Positions 1 through 11,634 of a stretch of 64,000 nucleotides of DNA are shown here, piece by piece. The stretch covers positions 83,202,237-83,266,236 of the forward strand of contig JACSVZ010000001.1 in assembly GCA_014706295.1 (NCBI GenBank), given 5' to 3'. Source of the stretch: Lycocorax pyrrhopterus obiensis (taxonomy: Eukaryota; Chordata; Aves; Passeriformes; Paradisaeidae). The stretch's first letter is position 1, and every line of letters begins with the position of its first letter. The position numbers were made by a program, and so were the translations under genes. The notes beneath the pieces are model-generated. The model was not told where the DNA came from, did no database searches, and was given only the letters and a program-made list of their open reading frames with translations.

Positions 1-1659
1 AGTGATATCCTGGTTAGCATTTTGAGACATACCTTTGTGCTTAGAAGTCTAGCTTCACATCAGAGCAGATATTCACCACAACAAAAACAAATCTAAATTA
101 ATTAATTTAAAGCTTTTATTTTTAATGGGGACATGGAGCCAATATAGATTGGAAAAGAGGCTATTTCAGGCTATGGAAAAGAGTCATCTCTCTAGTGAAA
201 AAGATAAAGCAAATTTTCCAAACTAATTTCCACACCTCTGTCTCCTGCTGGCTCCATAGGGAATGAGAGGTTTTTAAGTTTATCCTGGCTGAAAATCTCA
301 CATATTGTTCTAAGCAAATCTTGTGCAACTATCTCTCCTCTGACTGAAAGGCTCTTCTAGCACTTCACAGCTCAGCTGGCTGGAGAACTCACTTCCATCC
401 CAGTACATGATATCCCACCAATTTGCCCTTTTACCTTATCAACCCTCCTCAATGTTTCCAAAGCGAAATATTTGGACTTCCAGACACCTGACTTGCCTCA
501 AACTGTCCTCAAATTGCTAATGGTTGAAATATGACCAGCCTGGGTGAAAATATATGTCTCTAGCATCCCAACACTGTGGCCAAATGACAAAGGCAGTAGG
601 GAGATGAATTTATGCTTGCTCTGTCTGAAACTCCTGATACTCTGTCAGCCTCAATACTATCAGGATTATGCCTGTACCAGCTTGCAGGAGATAATCGGAA
701 TGATCTCATTCAAGCATGCAGAATGTGTTTATCCACTTAAACAGCTTGCTTCCTTCAGAAAATATTTAACCTATGGGAATTGCAGACATATTGCAGAATA
801 TTTCCAAAACTAGACTCTTTCTTGCATTTGTGACTCATCAGTGGTCTACTTCTGTGGTATTACATATTCTATGCAAGAGCAACGCATTATGTGAGTATAT
901 ACCTCATTTTTGTGTCGTAATTGATATTCAAAATTAGGTGGGATACAAACTAAATAAGTTAGATCAAATTATGTTAGTATTTTTAGTTCAGAAAAACATA
1001 TGCTAATGAATTTATCAGATAAAGACTGAGGAATTTTTCTCCTCAAACATATACAAAATTCTTTTTTTTTATGTAAAATGATCTTTCAGAGGCTGTGATT
1101 GAAAAAGACATCTGTTACTCAGGCAAATGAGCACATTTTTAAGTTAGGCCACCAGTATTGACTGAATTGTCTCCACTAATAGGTATGGAATGTAATAGAG
1201 TGCTTGTTTGCTCCATGAGGCCTATATTTCCATATAAGTATTTAAAAGGAGCTTTTTCCAGAAAAAATGAGTGCCAGTCACAGATGCTACCAAGAATATT
1301 CACTCTGTGAGAAAAGCAGCCTGAATAGCCTAAAGCGCTAAATCCAAAGTAGAAAAAAGTCATTTTAAGTTGTCTAAATGATGACAGTTTTATAATCCGA
1401 ACTATAGAACTAAAATGTGTGGCCAAAAATCCAAATCTAAATGTATCAAGCTCTCTAGTACCTTCTGGCATGGAAATTACCTACCTGCTGTTTCTAGGAC
1501 CATTTCTTCGAATAGCATGATGGATTTGACCACAGGAATACAATTTCTGACTTTAGAATAATGCTGCACAAGCAATTTTGGCTACTTCTGAAAGGAGAAA
1601 GAGGCAAAGAAAATATTCTAAGAAATCCTAAACAATTGAGAAACAGTCAATAAAAGTAG
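1..1659. other. Unique AT-rich sequence, no gene recognised
   Basis: This stretch is AT-rich and CpG-poor. I see no domain, splice-bounded reading frame or known repeat in it. Its longest frames (544-813 plus, 1139-1471 minus, about 90-110 codons) have no recognisable motif and are of a length expected by chance. It ends where a CR1 tail begins. Confidence 0.6.
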
Positions 1660-1810
1660 TTCAGAGGGGTTGTGGATTTTCCATACTTGGAATTAATCAA
1701 AATCCACATAGATATGGCCCTGAGCAGCCTGTTCTAGAGGACTCTTATTTAGGTAGAATTGGTGGATGACAGTCTCCAGGTCTCTTTCAACTTCAGCTAT
1801 TCTATGATAA
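1660..1810 (+). mobile_element. CR1 LINE 3' end fragment
   Basis: This short plus-strand piece matches the CR1 tail. It opens with the segment that encodes the last ORF2 residues (CAGAGGGGTTGTGG, where intact copies encode a 'lpREvV'-type end). It continues through the 3' UTR (GAGCAGCCTGTTCTAG, then TCTCCAGGTCTCTTTCAAC) and ends at ATTCTATGATA. CR1 is the dominant bird LINE and inserts as 5'-truncated copies, which explains why only the last 150 bp remain. It carries several substitutions and small indels, so it is old. No coding capacity remains. Confidence 0.85.
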
Positions 1811-2689
1811 TATTCTCTTATTATAGTCAAGCCTATTTTTTATCCTGATCTGTATTGATGTTCCAAATGATGGAGCAAACAGATGAGAAACTTTTTCTTG
1901 AAACCCAGAATTAAACACAGCTGAAGGAAACTCAGAACCTCAGTTATGAGTAATTATAAAGTGCCAGTTACAGATGATTTCAAAATCTAGACTACAGGCC
2001 ATTTAAACCTTTCTAGCCTTTGTGCCTCTTTCTTTTTTCCTTTGTAATTTCAAGAGGAGAAACTTTAATTGTTTATGTTTCCAAAACTTTGAATGCTTTT
2101 CTTTGCCTCTGAATCTTGTCTGCACTAGATTGTCCTCTGCTAGGATTTTTTTACTGTAGGGTTTTAGCTATTAAATCCAAAGAGATATCAAATTACCTTA
2201 GGATGAAAACTTCAAATGCATTTTTTTTAAATAACAGAGATTAGGAAGTGTAAAGGAAAAACTCAATAGCACAAGAAATTGTTTGTGCGGTTTGTTTTGA
2301 GATTTGCCACCATTTAAGGTAAGTGTTTTTATAACCAACAATTAGACAGCCTGCTGTTATTGATCCCACAAACACCCTGTTTACTATTAGTGGATTGCGT
2401 ACAAACACAACATAGCTGAAGGACTCGGGAACAATGACTTGCAGTCTCACAAGGTTTGTCATCAAAAAATGTGTCATATTGCTTCTCTTTCCTAGGGGCA
2501 ATAGTTGAAAACTATCTGAGCAGGCTATGGGAAATTCAACTTCAGGATGATTAGGGAGATACTTTCACTCCAAACATTCTTGTGAATATGTTAACTGAGC
2601 TTCTAGAAGATTTGCACGGCACTCCTTCAAGGAAATACTGTCACTGGCAGGGACAGTCTTCTGTAAACAAAGGAACACAAATTCACTGA
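1811..2689. other. Unique sequence between CR1 copies
   Basis: No gene or repeat is recognised. A donor-like AAGGTAAGTG sits near 2319-2328, downstream of a T-run plus AACAG acceptor-like sequence near 2222-2238. The two would bound an 80-base segment, but motifs this short are expected several times by chance in 64 kb. Confidence 0.5.
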
Positions 2690-3234
2690 TTCAAGATTGG
2701 AGATTTAATGTGGGTTACAGGTGGATATTGTCTACTTCGACATCAGCAAGGTTTTCAACACTGTCTCTCACAACATCCTCATAGGCAAACTCAGGAACTG
2801 TGGATGATTGGACAGTGAGGAGGATTGAGAACTGGCTGAACAGCAGACCCTAGAGGGTGGCACAAGGTCTGGTTGGAGGCCTGGTTGGGTCACTAGTCAT
2901 GTGCCCAAGTTCAGTATCGTTTAACTTACTCATCAATGACTTGGATGAAGGGGTAGATGACTCCTCAGCAAGTTCACTGGCAGGAGTGGCCGATACCTGA
3001 CACAAACAAAGTTCCTCCTGAATATGAGGAAGAACTTAGTTACTGTGTGGGTGACCACACACTGGAACAGATTGTCCAGAGAGGTTGTGGAGTCTCCCTC
3101 ACTGGAAAAATTCAAGAACAATTTGGATGCAGTTCTGTGCCATGTACTCTAGGAAGATGCTGCTTGAAGAGGGAGGTTGAACCAGATGACCCACTGTTGT
3201 CCCTCCCAACCTTATTCATTCTGTGATTCTGTGA
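2690..3234 (+). mobile_element. CR1 LINE, reverse-transcriptase piece joined to 3' end
   Basis: The first part translates to a CR1 reverse-transcriptase core, with VDIVYFDISKVFNTVSHNIL near 2725-2785 followed by IGKL, although stops and frame changes interrupt it. Downstream there is a decayed 'lfn-ifINDLDEG'-like segment. The element then jumps directly, near 2960-3010, to the last part of ORF2 (VGDHTLEQIVQRGCGV) and the 3' UTR. Much of the ORF2 C-terminal region is therefore missing: an internal deletion. The 3' terminus is intact, CATTCTGTGATTCTGTGA, which is the diagnostic CR1 tail repeat. It faces a second CR1 on the opposite strand 237 bp away. It is non-functional. Confidence 0.93.
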
Positions 3235-3471
3235 TTTGTCAAAGTCTACGTGTGCCTCATTAGTAAGATGTTGCAAGTGAAAATCCATCTTAGGCTGTCT
3301 GTTAATTTGTTCCAGCTATGTGGACATTCAGCAGCATTTCTGTTGCTAACAGAGATCTCATACATTAAGTAAAGAGCTAGATTACATGGTAGAGCATAAA
3401 ACCGCTAGGGAAAATGCTAAAAAAACATGGTTTTACTACTTTATTTCCCCAAATGAAAGACTAAAGTAGGT

Positions 3472-4425
3472 CACAGAATCACAGAATTTTTAAGGTTGGA
3501 AAAGACCTCTAGGATCATCAAGTCCAACCACTAAACAAGCATTGCTGTGTCCACTACCAAACCATGACCCTAAGTGTCATATCTACATGATTTTTTTTAG
3601 CACTTTAAGGGACAGTGATCCTTCCCTGGGCAGCATGTTCCTGTACTTTACTGCCCTTTTGGTGGAGAAATTTTTTCCTAGCATCCAACTTGAATCTTCT
3701 CTGACACAACCAAAGGCCATTTCCTCATGTTCTGTCACTGGTTACCTGGGAGAAGAGGCTGACCCCCAGCTGGCTACAACCTCTTTCCATTGTAAACAGC
3801 AATAAAGTTCCCCCTGAGCCTCCTTTTCTCCAGAATAAACAACCCCAGTACCTGCTCCTCACCAGACTTGTGCTCCAGCCCCTTCCCCAGCTCCATTGCC
3901 CTTCTCTGGACACGCTCCAGCCCCTCAATGTCCTTCTTGTAGTGAGGGGCCCAGAACTGAACACAAGATTTGAGGTGTGGCCTCACCAGTGCCCAGTACA
4001 GGGGGACAATCACTGCCCTGGTCCTGCTGGCCACACTACTGCTGATACAGGCCAGGATGCCATTGGGCTCCCTGGGCACACGCTGAATCATGTTCAGCTG
4101 CTGTTGACCAGCACCACCAGGTCCTTTTCCACCAGGCAGTTTTCCAGCTACTCTGTCCCAAGCCAGTAGCACTGCACAGAGTTGTTGTGACCCAAGTGCA
4201 GGACCCACCCCTTGGCCTTGTTGAACCTCATACAACGGGCCTCAGATCATGAGTCCAGCTTGTGCAGATTCCTCTGCAGAGCCTTCCTGTCCTCCAGCAG
4301 ATTAACACTGCAGCCCCATTTAGTGTTGCCTGCAAACTGACTGAAGATGCACTTGATCCCATCATCCAGAATCCAGAAAACTTTATCTCAACACTGTTTC
4401 CAGCAGCAGGGGGTCCAAAATAATT
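3472..4425 (-). mobile_element. CR1 LINE, ORF2 C-terminus and 3' UTR, antisense
   Basis: Read on the minus strand, this copy ends with the CR1 tail at its low-coordinate end (plus strand CACAGAATCACAGAATT, then AAGGTTGGAAAAGACCT). Upstream of it lies the C-terminal part of ORF2, in one open frame at about 3774-4235 (153 codons). That frame contains [36 protein letters not shown] and [15 protein letters not shown], which are characteristic of the region downstream of the CR1 RT domain. The catalytic RT core is absent because of 5' truncation near 4425, so the element is dead. It is among the better preserved copies in the window. It probably belongs to a different CR1 subfamily from its neighbour, judged by the AAAAGACCTCTAGGATCATC variant of the tail. 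Confidence 0.95.
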
Positions 4426-5599
4426 GTGTTTCACTTACAGCATAGACTTTCTAAAATGTTTCTTTTTACTGGTTAGAATGACAAAATCTACTGTTTTATT
4501 AAAAGTAGACCTGGGGAAAAAATATTAATTTTTAAATGTGTTGAAACCCACAGAATTCAAAACAGAGCTGAATTTGACTTACTGTTGTATCTTGCTCTGC
4601 AAGGAAAATAAACAGCTGTCAAATGCATTCCATCTGGATATCTGTTTGTCTATACCTCTTCAATACCAAGATGAATTGTGGTTTTATTCAAAAAAGGCTA
4701 ACACAACAAATACTATCATATAAGGTAGTACAGGAGAAAAATTAGTTCATAGTGCTCATAGATATTAGAATATTGAAGAAATATCCAGGCTATGCTCTGA
4801 GGAGATTTAACACCAGAACACATACTACAATGACAATGAAAATGGGTTTACAATTAAATTATCTTATGATGGAAGAAGAAACACCCTTTTTTGTCCTGGA
4901 GTGAGACAATATCACCCCTTAAGTGTCAAGTAACAGACTTGAGTCTGTGAAAACCACAAATTACTCATAAAGAAAAAGTACATCAGGTGAATCTACCCTG
5001 GAATAAAATACCTTGTAGGCAGAGCAGCAGCGATAAGGCTTGCCATGCTATCTCCTGCAACATTCTCAAGGGCGAGCTAGGGCAAAATGACCTGGATAAA
5101 ATTCTTGTCACACAGAAAACTCATTGTGAATGACAATCAGAGTGTAATTACCAGGAAGTTACACCAGTACTTACACTTGACAGATTTATCAAGTGTAGTT
5201 CCTTCAGGAGTCTGTCCATGACCCAGTACTAACAATATTTCTGCCCTATCATCCTTGTCATTAATATGTATAGAGATTGAATTTTCAGCTGATAAAAATG
5301 GAAAGAACTGGAACTGAAATTCCATGTGACCCTGACAAACTTAAAAAGCAGCCAAACAACACAGAACAAAATTCAGAAAAATATTTCACTCTTCTAGGAA
5401 TGATTAACTTTACAAGTACCCAACGGGGAAAAACTGCTTAGGAAACAGTTCTTCAGTGCTGCAGGAACCTGAAAGAACTAAAAGTTACACAAAAGTCAAC
5501 AATATAATCTGCAGGGCACATGAAGTAATCTTTCTGCTCTCTGTAACTTATTAAAGTTCTCAACAGGATTTGTATGTGCAATTTTAGGCACCATAATGA
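4426..5599. other. Unique sequence with a possible very old CR1 remnant
   Basis: No gene is recognised. On the minus strand, about 5190-5300 translates to a segment HINDKDDRAE followed by a 'tPEG'-like run. This faintly resembles the CR1 RT motif 'fINDlDdgAE', but the diagnostic FADD block is missing. Near 5035-5090 on the plus strand a 'sCNILKGEL' string recalls CR1 'sHNILigKL'. Both are too weak to annotate as elements. The rest shows nothing. Confidence 0.4.
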
Positions 5600-5960
5600 A
5601 CCACTCAAAGTCCATAAGAAAGCAACAGATATAATAACTAGAGGACTGTAAAATGTGTCTCAAGAGGAAAAGGTGAAGAGATAGAGATTTTTGATGCAAA
5701 GAAGAAAAAGAAGAAGAATCCCACTTTGGAGTAGTTTTAAAATATGTGAATGGTATTTGCAAAGAAGAAGGAAACAAATTTTTCAAGTCAATTGAGACAG
5801 GGAAAATTGTCAAGATCTAAAACACACAAAAACGAAAATTTTAATCTGACAATAAGAAAAGTTTGCTAATAAGTAGGACAGTAAAACATTAGAAAAAGAT
5901 GGCCTAAGAAACCTGTGAAATTGAGGGTTTCCGAAAGACATGTTGGACAACCTTCAGTCA
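5600..5960 (+). mobile_element. Highly decayed CR1 LINE 3' region
   Basis: This plus-strand segment follows the CR1 ORF2 C-terminal nucleotide pattern. It has AAGAAAGCAACAGATATAATAACTAG-like, AGAGGACTGTAAAAT and GGTGAAGAGATAGAGATTTTT blocks, then AAATATGTGAATGGTATTTGCAAAG and GAAGGAAACAAATTTTTC, where intact copies encode 'vYkYlkgG...GDkLFs'. It then fades through a poorly matching 3' part (ATGGCCTAAGAAACCTGTG). There is no intact frame and no clear 3' tail. The divergence suggests an ancient insertion. I see the pattern by eye, and exact boundaries need alignment. Confidence 0.6.
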
Positions 5961-7799
5961 AATAGTCCACATAATGGTTATTTGAGCTGATGGCTAAATA
6001 AAAGAAAGTTTTATGGTGCCTTCCTGCCAAATTTTCTCTGATTCTAGGAAGCAAAACTCCTGTTCCTCTTATTTATCATTTGCCTCCAAGGCCAAACATG
6101 TCACTCATGGAATACACTCAGTGCACTGCAGGTTCTACCACTAGTACTCGTGTTGTGGGCTACACCTGTGCTATAGTCCCAGAAAACCAAAACAACAAGG
6201 TTGGTTATTATATAGGTCCCTTAATTTGTACATCACGGAGGCCTTGACAAAGGAAACATCATTTCTTTCATAGGCAAGATATGAAAATTATTAAAGTTGC
6301 CCAAAGTCAGTCACAGACACAGTGACAGAAAGATGAAGGGACATTAAGTCTATCAAGCTCTTATCCTCTAGGTAGTGTAATATAGGCTGGTCCATTCATT
6401 GACTCATCCATTTAATTCATGATGTATAGCTTTGAATTCTATACTTGGACATTTTTTAAACATCATCTCACCTTTACACCCTATCATAAGCATACAAAGA
6501 AGACCTTCAGTCCCATTAGCATACAAAGAAGACTAATGTTTAAGTGAAATTTGGCTTTGTTTCTAGTGGGGGAAGGTGGACCAGATCACCGAGAGTTCTC
6601 ATCTGGCGACTTAAAATATGCAGTATATCTATGGTTCTCCAACGAGACAAGAAAACTCCTACACACAGACTCTTGAGTAATAGTATCTTGAATGTACCTC
6701 ATGAACTTGGCTGAAGCTGGTTTAGAGTGAAGTGGAGGTACTGTGACCCACGATGGCACTCACACACACATCACTACAAATAGAGCGGGAGAAGACATGC
6801 CAGAAAAAGAAGGATGAATTCCAGCAAAAACACACCCTCATCTTTCCTTCTCCATCCAGGACTAGCTGGATCATCCTGCCTGCAGAGAGAAAATACCACA
6901 CCATGCCTATCTGTAAAGAGGAACCATCCAGACCAAACAGAGGTACTTGTTTGTAGAATAAACCAGTCTTGGTTATCAAACTCTCATTCTGTCTCACTTT
7001 CTCTCACTACTTGGTACTGTAGTTCTACTCTTAACATCTTGTCATCACAGCAAACACACAGTTCTGGCTGGGATCCAAAGAGCAGCTGGACCTGGCCAGA
7101 TAAGATTTCATACAGACTCCTGCTGAGCCAGGACCTGAATCACAGTCTTAGTGACAAACTGTTAACACGGAGGCAAGTTTGTCTAAATAGATTCTTTCTC
7201 CCTGAACCCTTCTTCTCTCTCTGCCTTCTTTTAATACTTTTTTTTTTTTCTTCTGGATTTCAGCTGGGCTATGCACAAACAAAAATTACTTATTGAAGTA
7301 CAAAATAGGTGCATATAGTGACATGTTTTCTCTTGGCATAGAGACAATTGAGCTAGAACAAATTAATAATAATAATAACAAAAAAAGATTGAAGTAAAAA
7401 TAAGAGCAACAAAAACTGCAAGAGTATATTTGTCATTTTTTACTTCCCCTCAAAAACTGTCCCTAGCTACTTTGTGTGTTTCTGAAGTGTTCTTCTTATT
7501 CTACTTGTCTTGAAAATCCATTGTGCAGGAGGTCTGAATAATCTCATTACAAAGATACTCACTTGGTGTTGTGTATGTTTCACACAAATAAAAATTCTAT
7601 AGATCATAAAGGGGTAAAATATATATTTTTTAACTTTTCAGTATTGACAAAAAAGCATTATTTACAATAAGTAAAAGATATGTAGTCCATCAGCATGTAC
7701 CTTCTGTTAACTATACAAGCATACAAAATCTCTTGTCTCAAACCATGCCTGCTTAAAATCCACCCTGCCAATTTTTTAGCTGTGGTCAATTAAACACTG
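5961..7799. other. Unique sequence, no gene recognised
   Basis: There is a near-perfect 16-bp direct repeat (AGCATACAAAGAAGAC) at 6489-6504 and 6518-6533. A frame at 6814-7296 (160 codons) has low-complexity Ser/Leu content and a Phe/Leu-rich end encoded by a pyrimidine tract (about 7190-7262). It matches no family I know and is judged spurious. A pyrimidine tract ending in ATTTCAG at 7257-7263 is acceptor-like but has no partner donor. An AATAAT run occurs near 7365-7378. Confidence 0.5.
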
Positions 7800-8110
7800 C
7801 TCTGCCACGGGAGGGATACCATTTCTCACAGAGGCTCAGCCGACTGCGAAACAAAAGCAGACTGTCACAGACTTGTGGGTGTTTGACAACCTGCTCTGCA
7901 CAGCTGCGCGCCGAGAATGCAGGACTGAGCACAGTTCAGTCCAGTTCCTGTGATGCATAATTACTTTTATTCTGTTATAATAAAGATGTCATCCTCTCTG
8001 TAATTAAATCTATGAATCATTAAATAGTCATTGCTTTACTATTTACAGAAGCAGTGAGTTTAATTTCTCATGATACTGTTCTCTGGAAATTTTTTGATGA
8101 TTAGACATAT
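7800..8110. promoter_or_regulatory. Candidate regulatory or conserved non-coding patch
   Basis: Six CpGs fall in 7800-7920, including a GCGCGCCG cluster at 7906-7913, against a very CpG-poor background. They are followed directly by an AT-rich block with homeodomain/POU-like words (TGATGCATAATTAC at 7951-7964 and several ATTAAA/TAATTA-like cores to 8110). Such a composition switch is common in vertebrate enhancers and conserved elements. This is inference from composition only. Conservation cannot be judged from one sequence. Confidence 0.25.
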
Positions 8111-11100
8111 TTTAATTAACTCCAAAATACTGTTTTTCTTTTATCAACTCTGACAGAGAGAAGTTCTTACATGTAGTAGAGTAGCAACTGCCTGGGACTG
8201 CAAGCGATCAGTGTTTATCTGTCCTGTATATTCTCAGCATATCAAAGATATCCGTGTTATTTTTTACAGGCTATCAAAAATCACCTTTACTCTGGAAAAG
8301 CATACTAAGTTTATCCTTCAATTGAGGGTAGTTCTTCCCACCAGAATTCACCAAAGATTCAAAGCCCTGTTTCTTTCATTCTGAAAGACATCTGGAAGGT
8401 AACTGAAGCCTTTAAACTAAGTCCATCCACCTATGGCAAAAGCAAGTCAAAGCTGAAGCTTCAAAACCATTTGATTGCAACATCAGCTCTCTGTTGTCAC
8501 CCCAAATCAATGCCTGAAAATGGCCAAGGATGATCAAACAGTCTTTCTGGCTATGACCAGCAAGAAAGCTGATGGTGCAAGCATGTACAGGGCACTTAGC
8601 TGGGCTTGCAAGCACAGAGGAGTCCATCGTGCACATCTGAGCACAGCTTGGGTAACATGTAAGCACAAATTAAACGTAATGTTTAGGCCAGACAGAGATA
8701 CAGCAACCACCCCCTGCTGTCTCCATCTCTCCCTTTTAAAAGACGTTTTGTGGTTAATCACTGCCTGTGGATTATCTTGGTCACAGAAACTGAGGTTGAT
8801 TTGGAGTGACAGCAAATCCAATGAGATGAAAGAAGCATCCCAGTCACATTACATCTCCATTTATCCCTCCATTTATCCATGCTCCTGTATGCAAATATTT
8901 CTCTCTCCCTAACTTTGCAGTCTATCAGCTCATAGGAATGCTTTTAGCTTTCTTACAGTAGGGAACCACTGTGGGGTTCCCAGCCTGGGCACTGCTGCAG
9001 ACTACAGGAGATGCTCTGGAGTGCTACAGACACTGCTCTTGGGTGGCTGAGTGCTCCCTCCTATGTGTGTGGGGGCAAACAGAACTGGGGCACTGCTTTA
9101 ACCACTACCCCAAGGCATTGTGGTCACTACAATACGATATCAGGGTGCTTAAATGCAGGTTACTGTAATCGGAAAAGAGTGGCTTTCACTCAAACACCAG
9201 ATACTTTCTTAAATACTAGGCCACTTCTACTGGTAAGTGTCCCCATTTTCGTTGCTAATAATAGAAAGAGATATTAGAACAGGAGCCCTAAAATAAAACT
9301 CATAAGGCAATAACTGCACATCAGAGAAATGTTGTTTCTCTAGCACACAGCAGTACACAAGGTGAAGGGAAGTCAGTGCTACCCAGCCTGATAGCAACAC
9401 GATTCAGGGTGCAATGAGCAGATTCTGCCCAAAAATGCCTATGTAATGCTGCATCCTACAGCCAAGAGATGCCCAGAGCATCCATTCCCAAGGGTTCCCT
9501 TCAGTAAGGGCCATGAGAAGACACCTGGTACTGGCAGAGCAGCCCAGCACGTGGCCATCTTGGACTTGCTGCTGCTTCAACATCTAAAGCCCTTTGACAG
9601 GACTGCCATGAAGACCACGAATGCTACATTCTCAAGCAACTAGCACAGAAACAAAGAAACAGGAAGACATTTCAAAACAGTGCAGTGACCTTCTCTCTAC
9701 TCCTGTTCTCACCAGTAAAGCAAACACCAAAAAAAAATCTGAACAACTAAAATCCTTTCTTCTGCTAAACCAGTTTGTGGAGAAAAATTGTGACTACTGA
9801 GGACCAAATTCCAGAGCACTCAGACATGGAGTTTTTGCATTGTTTTCAATGCAAGGAGGAGCAGCAGCTGTGGTGCAGTTTAAACCACACATCAAGATAT
9901 ATTAGACCAGAGCATCCCTTCCTCCTACTTCATCAACTGTTCTAAATGCTTCTAAATAATACACGTGGGCTGCTCTGACTCTGAAGCAGATAGAGCACAA
10001 TTTGGCATGTGGCAAACTGGCTTGCTGATGTTGCAATGAACTTCCCTGACTCTTGGGGCCTAGCTGCAAACAGTGAAAACCAGTAGTTTAATTTAGTGGA
10101 ACATGTGTTTGCAGTTTCTATTTCTTTATCACCAAGGAATAACTCAATAAAATTAAACCAAGGTTTTTCACCCTTTTAGATCCTGGAAATCACATTTAGG
10201 CGCTTATTTAAGTGCTTCAGTGCACCTACAAATTTCACTCTAGTCAAGCTACAGATGCTCAAAACATGTGGAGCCCTGGATACTTCCATTTGGATGTTTC
10301 CACCCTTCTCACTGCAGCCATTTGTGTGAATGCCTAACAGGACCAGAATTAAGTCAGAAGAGCTGAATTAAGCACGTAAGTGCTTAAGCCAGACTGTGTT
10401 AGACGTAGGAGAGAAGGGGTTTTGACAAGAATATAAAAATGTACCAAACTAATTTAAATTGGTAGTGCCCCTTCCCACTCTTCTTCTCCCCACTGCAGTG
10501 TGATCCAGCTCTCACCTACTTTCTCACACAAAAGGTTTGGAGTTTGTTTTTGCCCAAGATCCCCTCTATTGTTGTAGAAAATACTGTTCATTAATGTAAA
10601 AGGGTTTTGTAAATAAGGCCAGAAGAAAAAAATTCCTTTTCCTAAATACCAGTCATAGGGATCCAGATTACAGTTAGTGCAATTTGAACCTGTTCATCCC
10701 TACCAAACATGAATAAATGCTGGACAGCTTTGCTAGCTGCTCCTGCCAGCCACACAATGCCAGATCAAGGACATAAAAGCTAACAGAAACAAAATGTACA
10801 CCAGTGCATTTCATAGTTCTAGAGAAGAAACCAAGTGCTGCTGGAAAATGGGATTATAATTAATGTTTCCGGTTTCTCAAAATTTCATTTCACATCTTGG
10901 GATTAATCTGGTTTACAAAATTTTCCAAATTCTTGATTTCCCTGGAATTTTAACTTTCATTATCTCCTACAGCGTTTTTTTTTTTTTTTAGGAGAAAATA
11001 TTGATATTTAGAATTAAAAATGGTACATAAATCTCTCAAACACTGTTAACGACTGCAATGAGATATTTGATTCAGTCACATAAATTAAATCTGGGGCTCA

Positions 11101-11634
11101 TTACACCAGTTTCTGGCAGAAACAGAATCTGGAATCTACACAGGTTTTTTGAGATTACCATGAAGAAGAAAGATTGTCCAAAACCTGGAGTATTACCCTG
11201 CATTTCAGATGCCACAGATTCAGGTCCTCAAAGCATACAGGATTCAGACAGGTTGACATGAAGGTATTCCAAGAGGGGACTTACTGTCAAAATTAAGAAA
11301 AAAAGATATTTAGACTTCAGCTGGCAACACTGACCTTCCTAACTGACTCTGGACAGGCTATTTTGCAGTTTTTCAGACAGGTTTAAAAGAAGACTTCTTC
11401 AAATGAGCATTTGCACAGATTAGGAGTGTTCACCAATCTTCCAGGGAACAGTTTTGCAGCAATTTCATAGGGTGGGATCTCATATAACTACCTCACATAT
11501 TTGTTTTGCAAGTATCTTTTCATATGCCGGTTTTAAGAAAAAAAAGAAGAACAAGAATTTTTTGGACTTGATTCGCTTTACCATTATTTAACAATTGTTT
11601 TGCGTGAGATCAGGGGAGCACTTTCCTCTCAACT
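8111..11634. other. Unique sequence, no gene recognised
   Basis: This is a long stretch without recognisable genes or interspersed repeats. It holds a perfect 12-bp tandem duplication (CTCCATTTATCC, 8855-8866 and 8867-8878), an octamer-like TATGCAAAT at 8889-8897, and a T15 run at 10975-10989. A 145-codon frame at 8475-8912 shows no domain, and its end is encoded by the 12-bp duplication (SIYPSIYP), so I do not call it a gene. Confidence 0.55.
8855..8878. repeat. 12-bp perfect tandem duplication
   Basis: The unit CTCCATTTATCC occurs twice head-to-tail without mismatch. It is a short local duplication, probably from replication slippage, with no evident function. Confidence 0.95.

Noticed and set aside
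2222..2330. Possible 80-bp exon ending at AAGGTAAGTG
   Set aside because: GGTAAGT occurs about as often as chance predicts in the window, and the acceptor is weak.
3774..4235. 153-codon minus-strand frame as a host gene
   Set aside because: Its motifs are those of the CR1 ORF2 C-terminus and the CR1 tail follows directly, so it is a LINE remnant.
5137..5325. Minus-strand CR1 RT fragment (HINDKDDRAE)
   Set aside because: The similarity is confined to about ten residues and the catalytic block is missing. Not enough to call an element.
6814..7296. 160-codon frame with a hydrophobic end, possibly a membrane protein
   Set aside because: The hydrophobic stretch is the translation of a T-rich pyrimidine tract. 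The rest is Ser-rich without any family signal.
8475..8912. 145-codon plus-strand frame
   Set aside because: No domain, no splice or promoter context, an overlapping frame on the other strand, and an end made of a 12-bp duplication.
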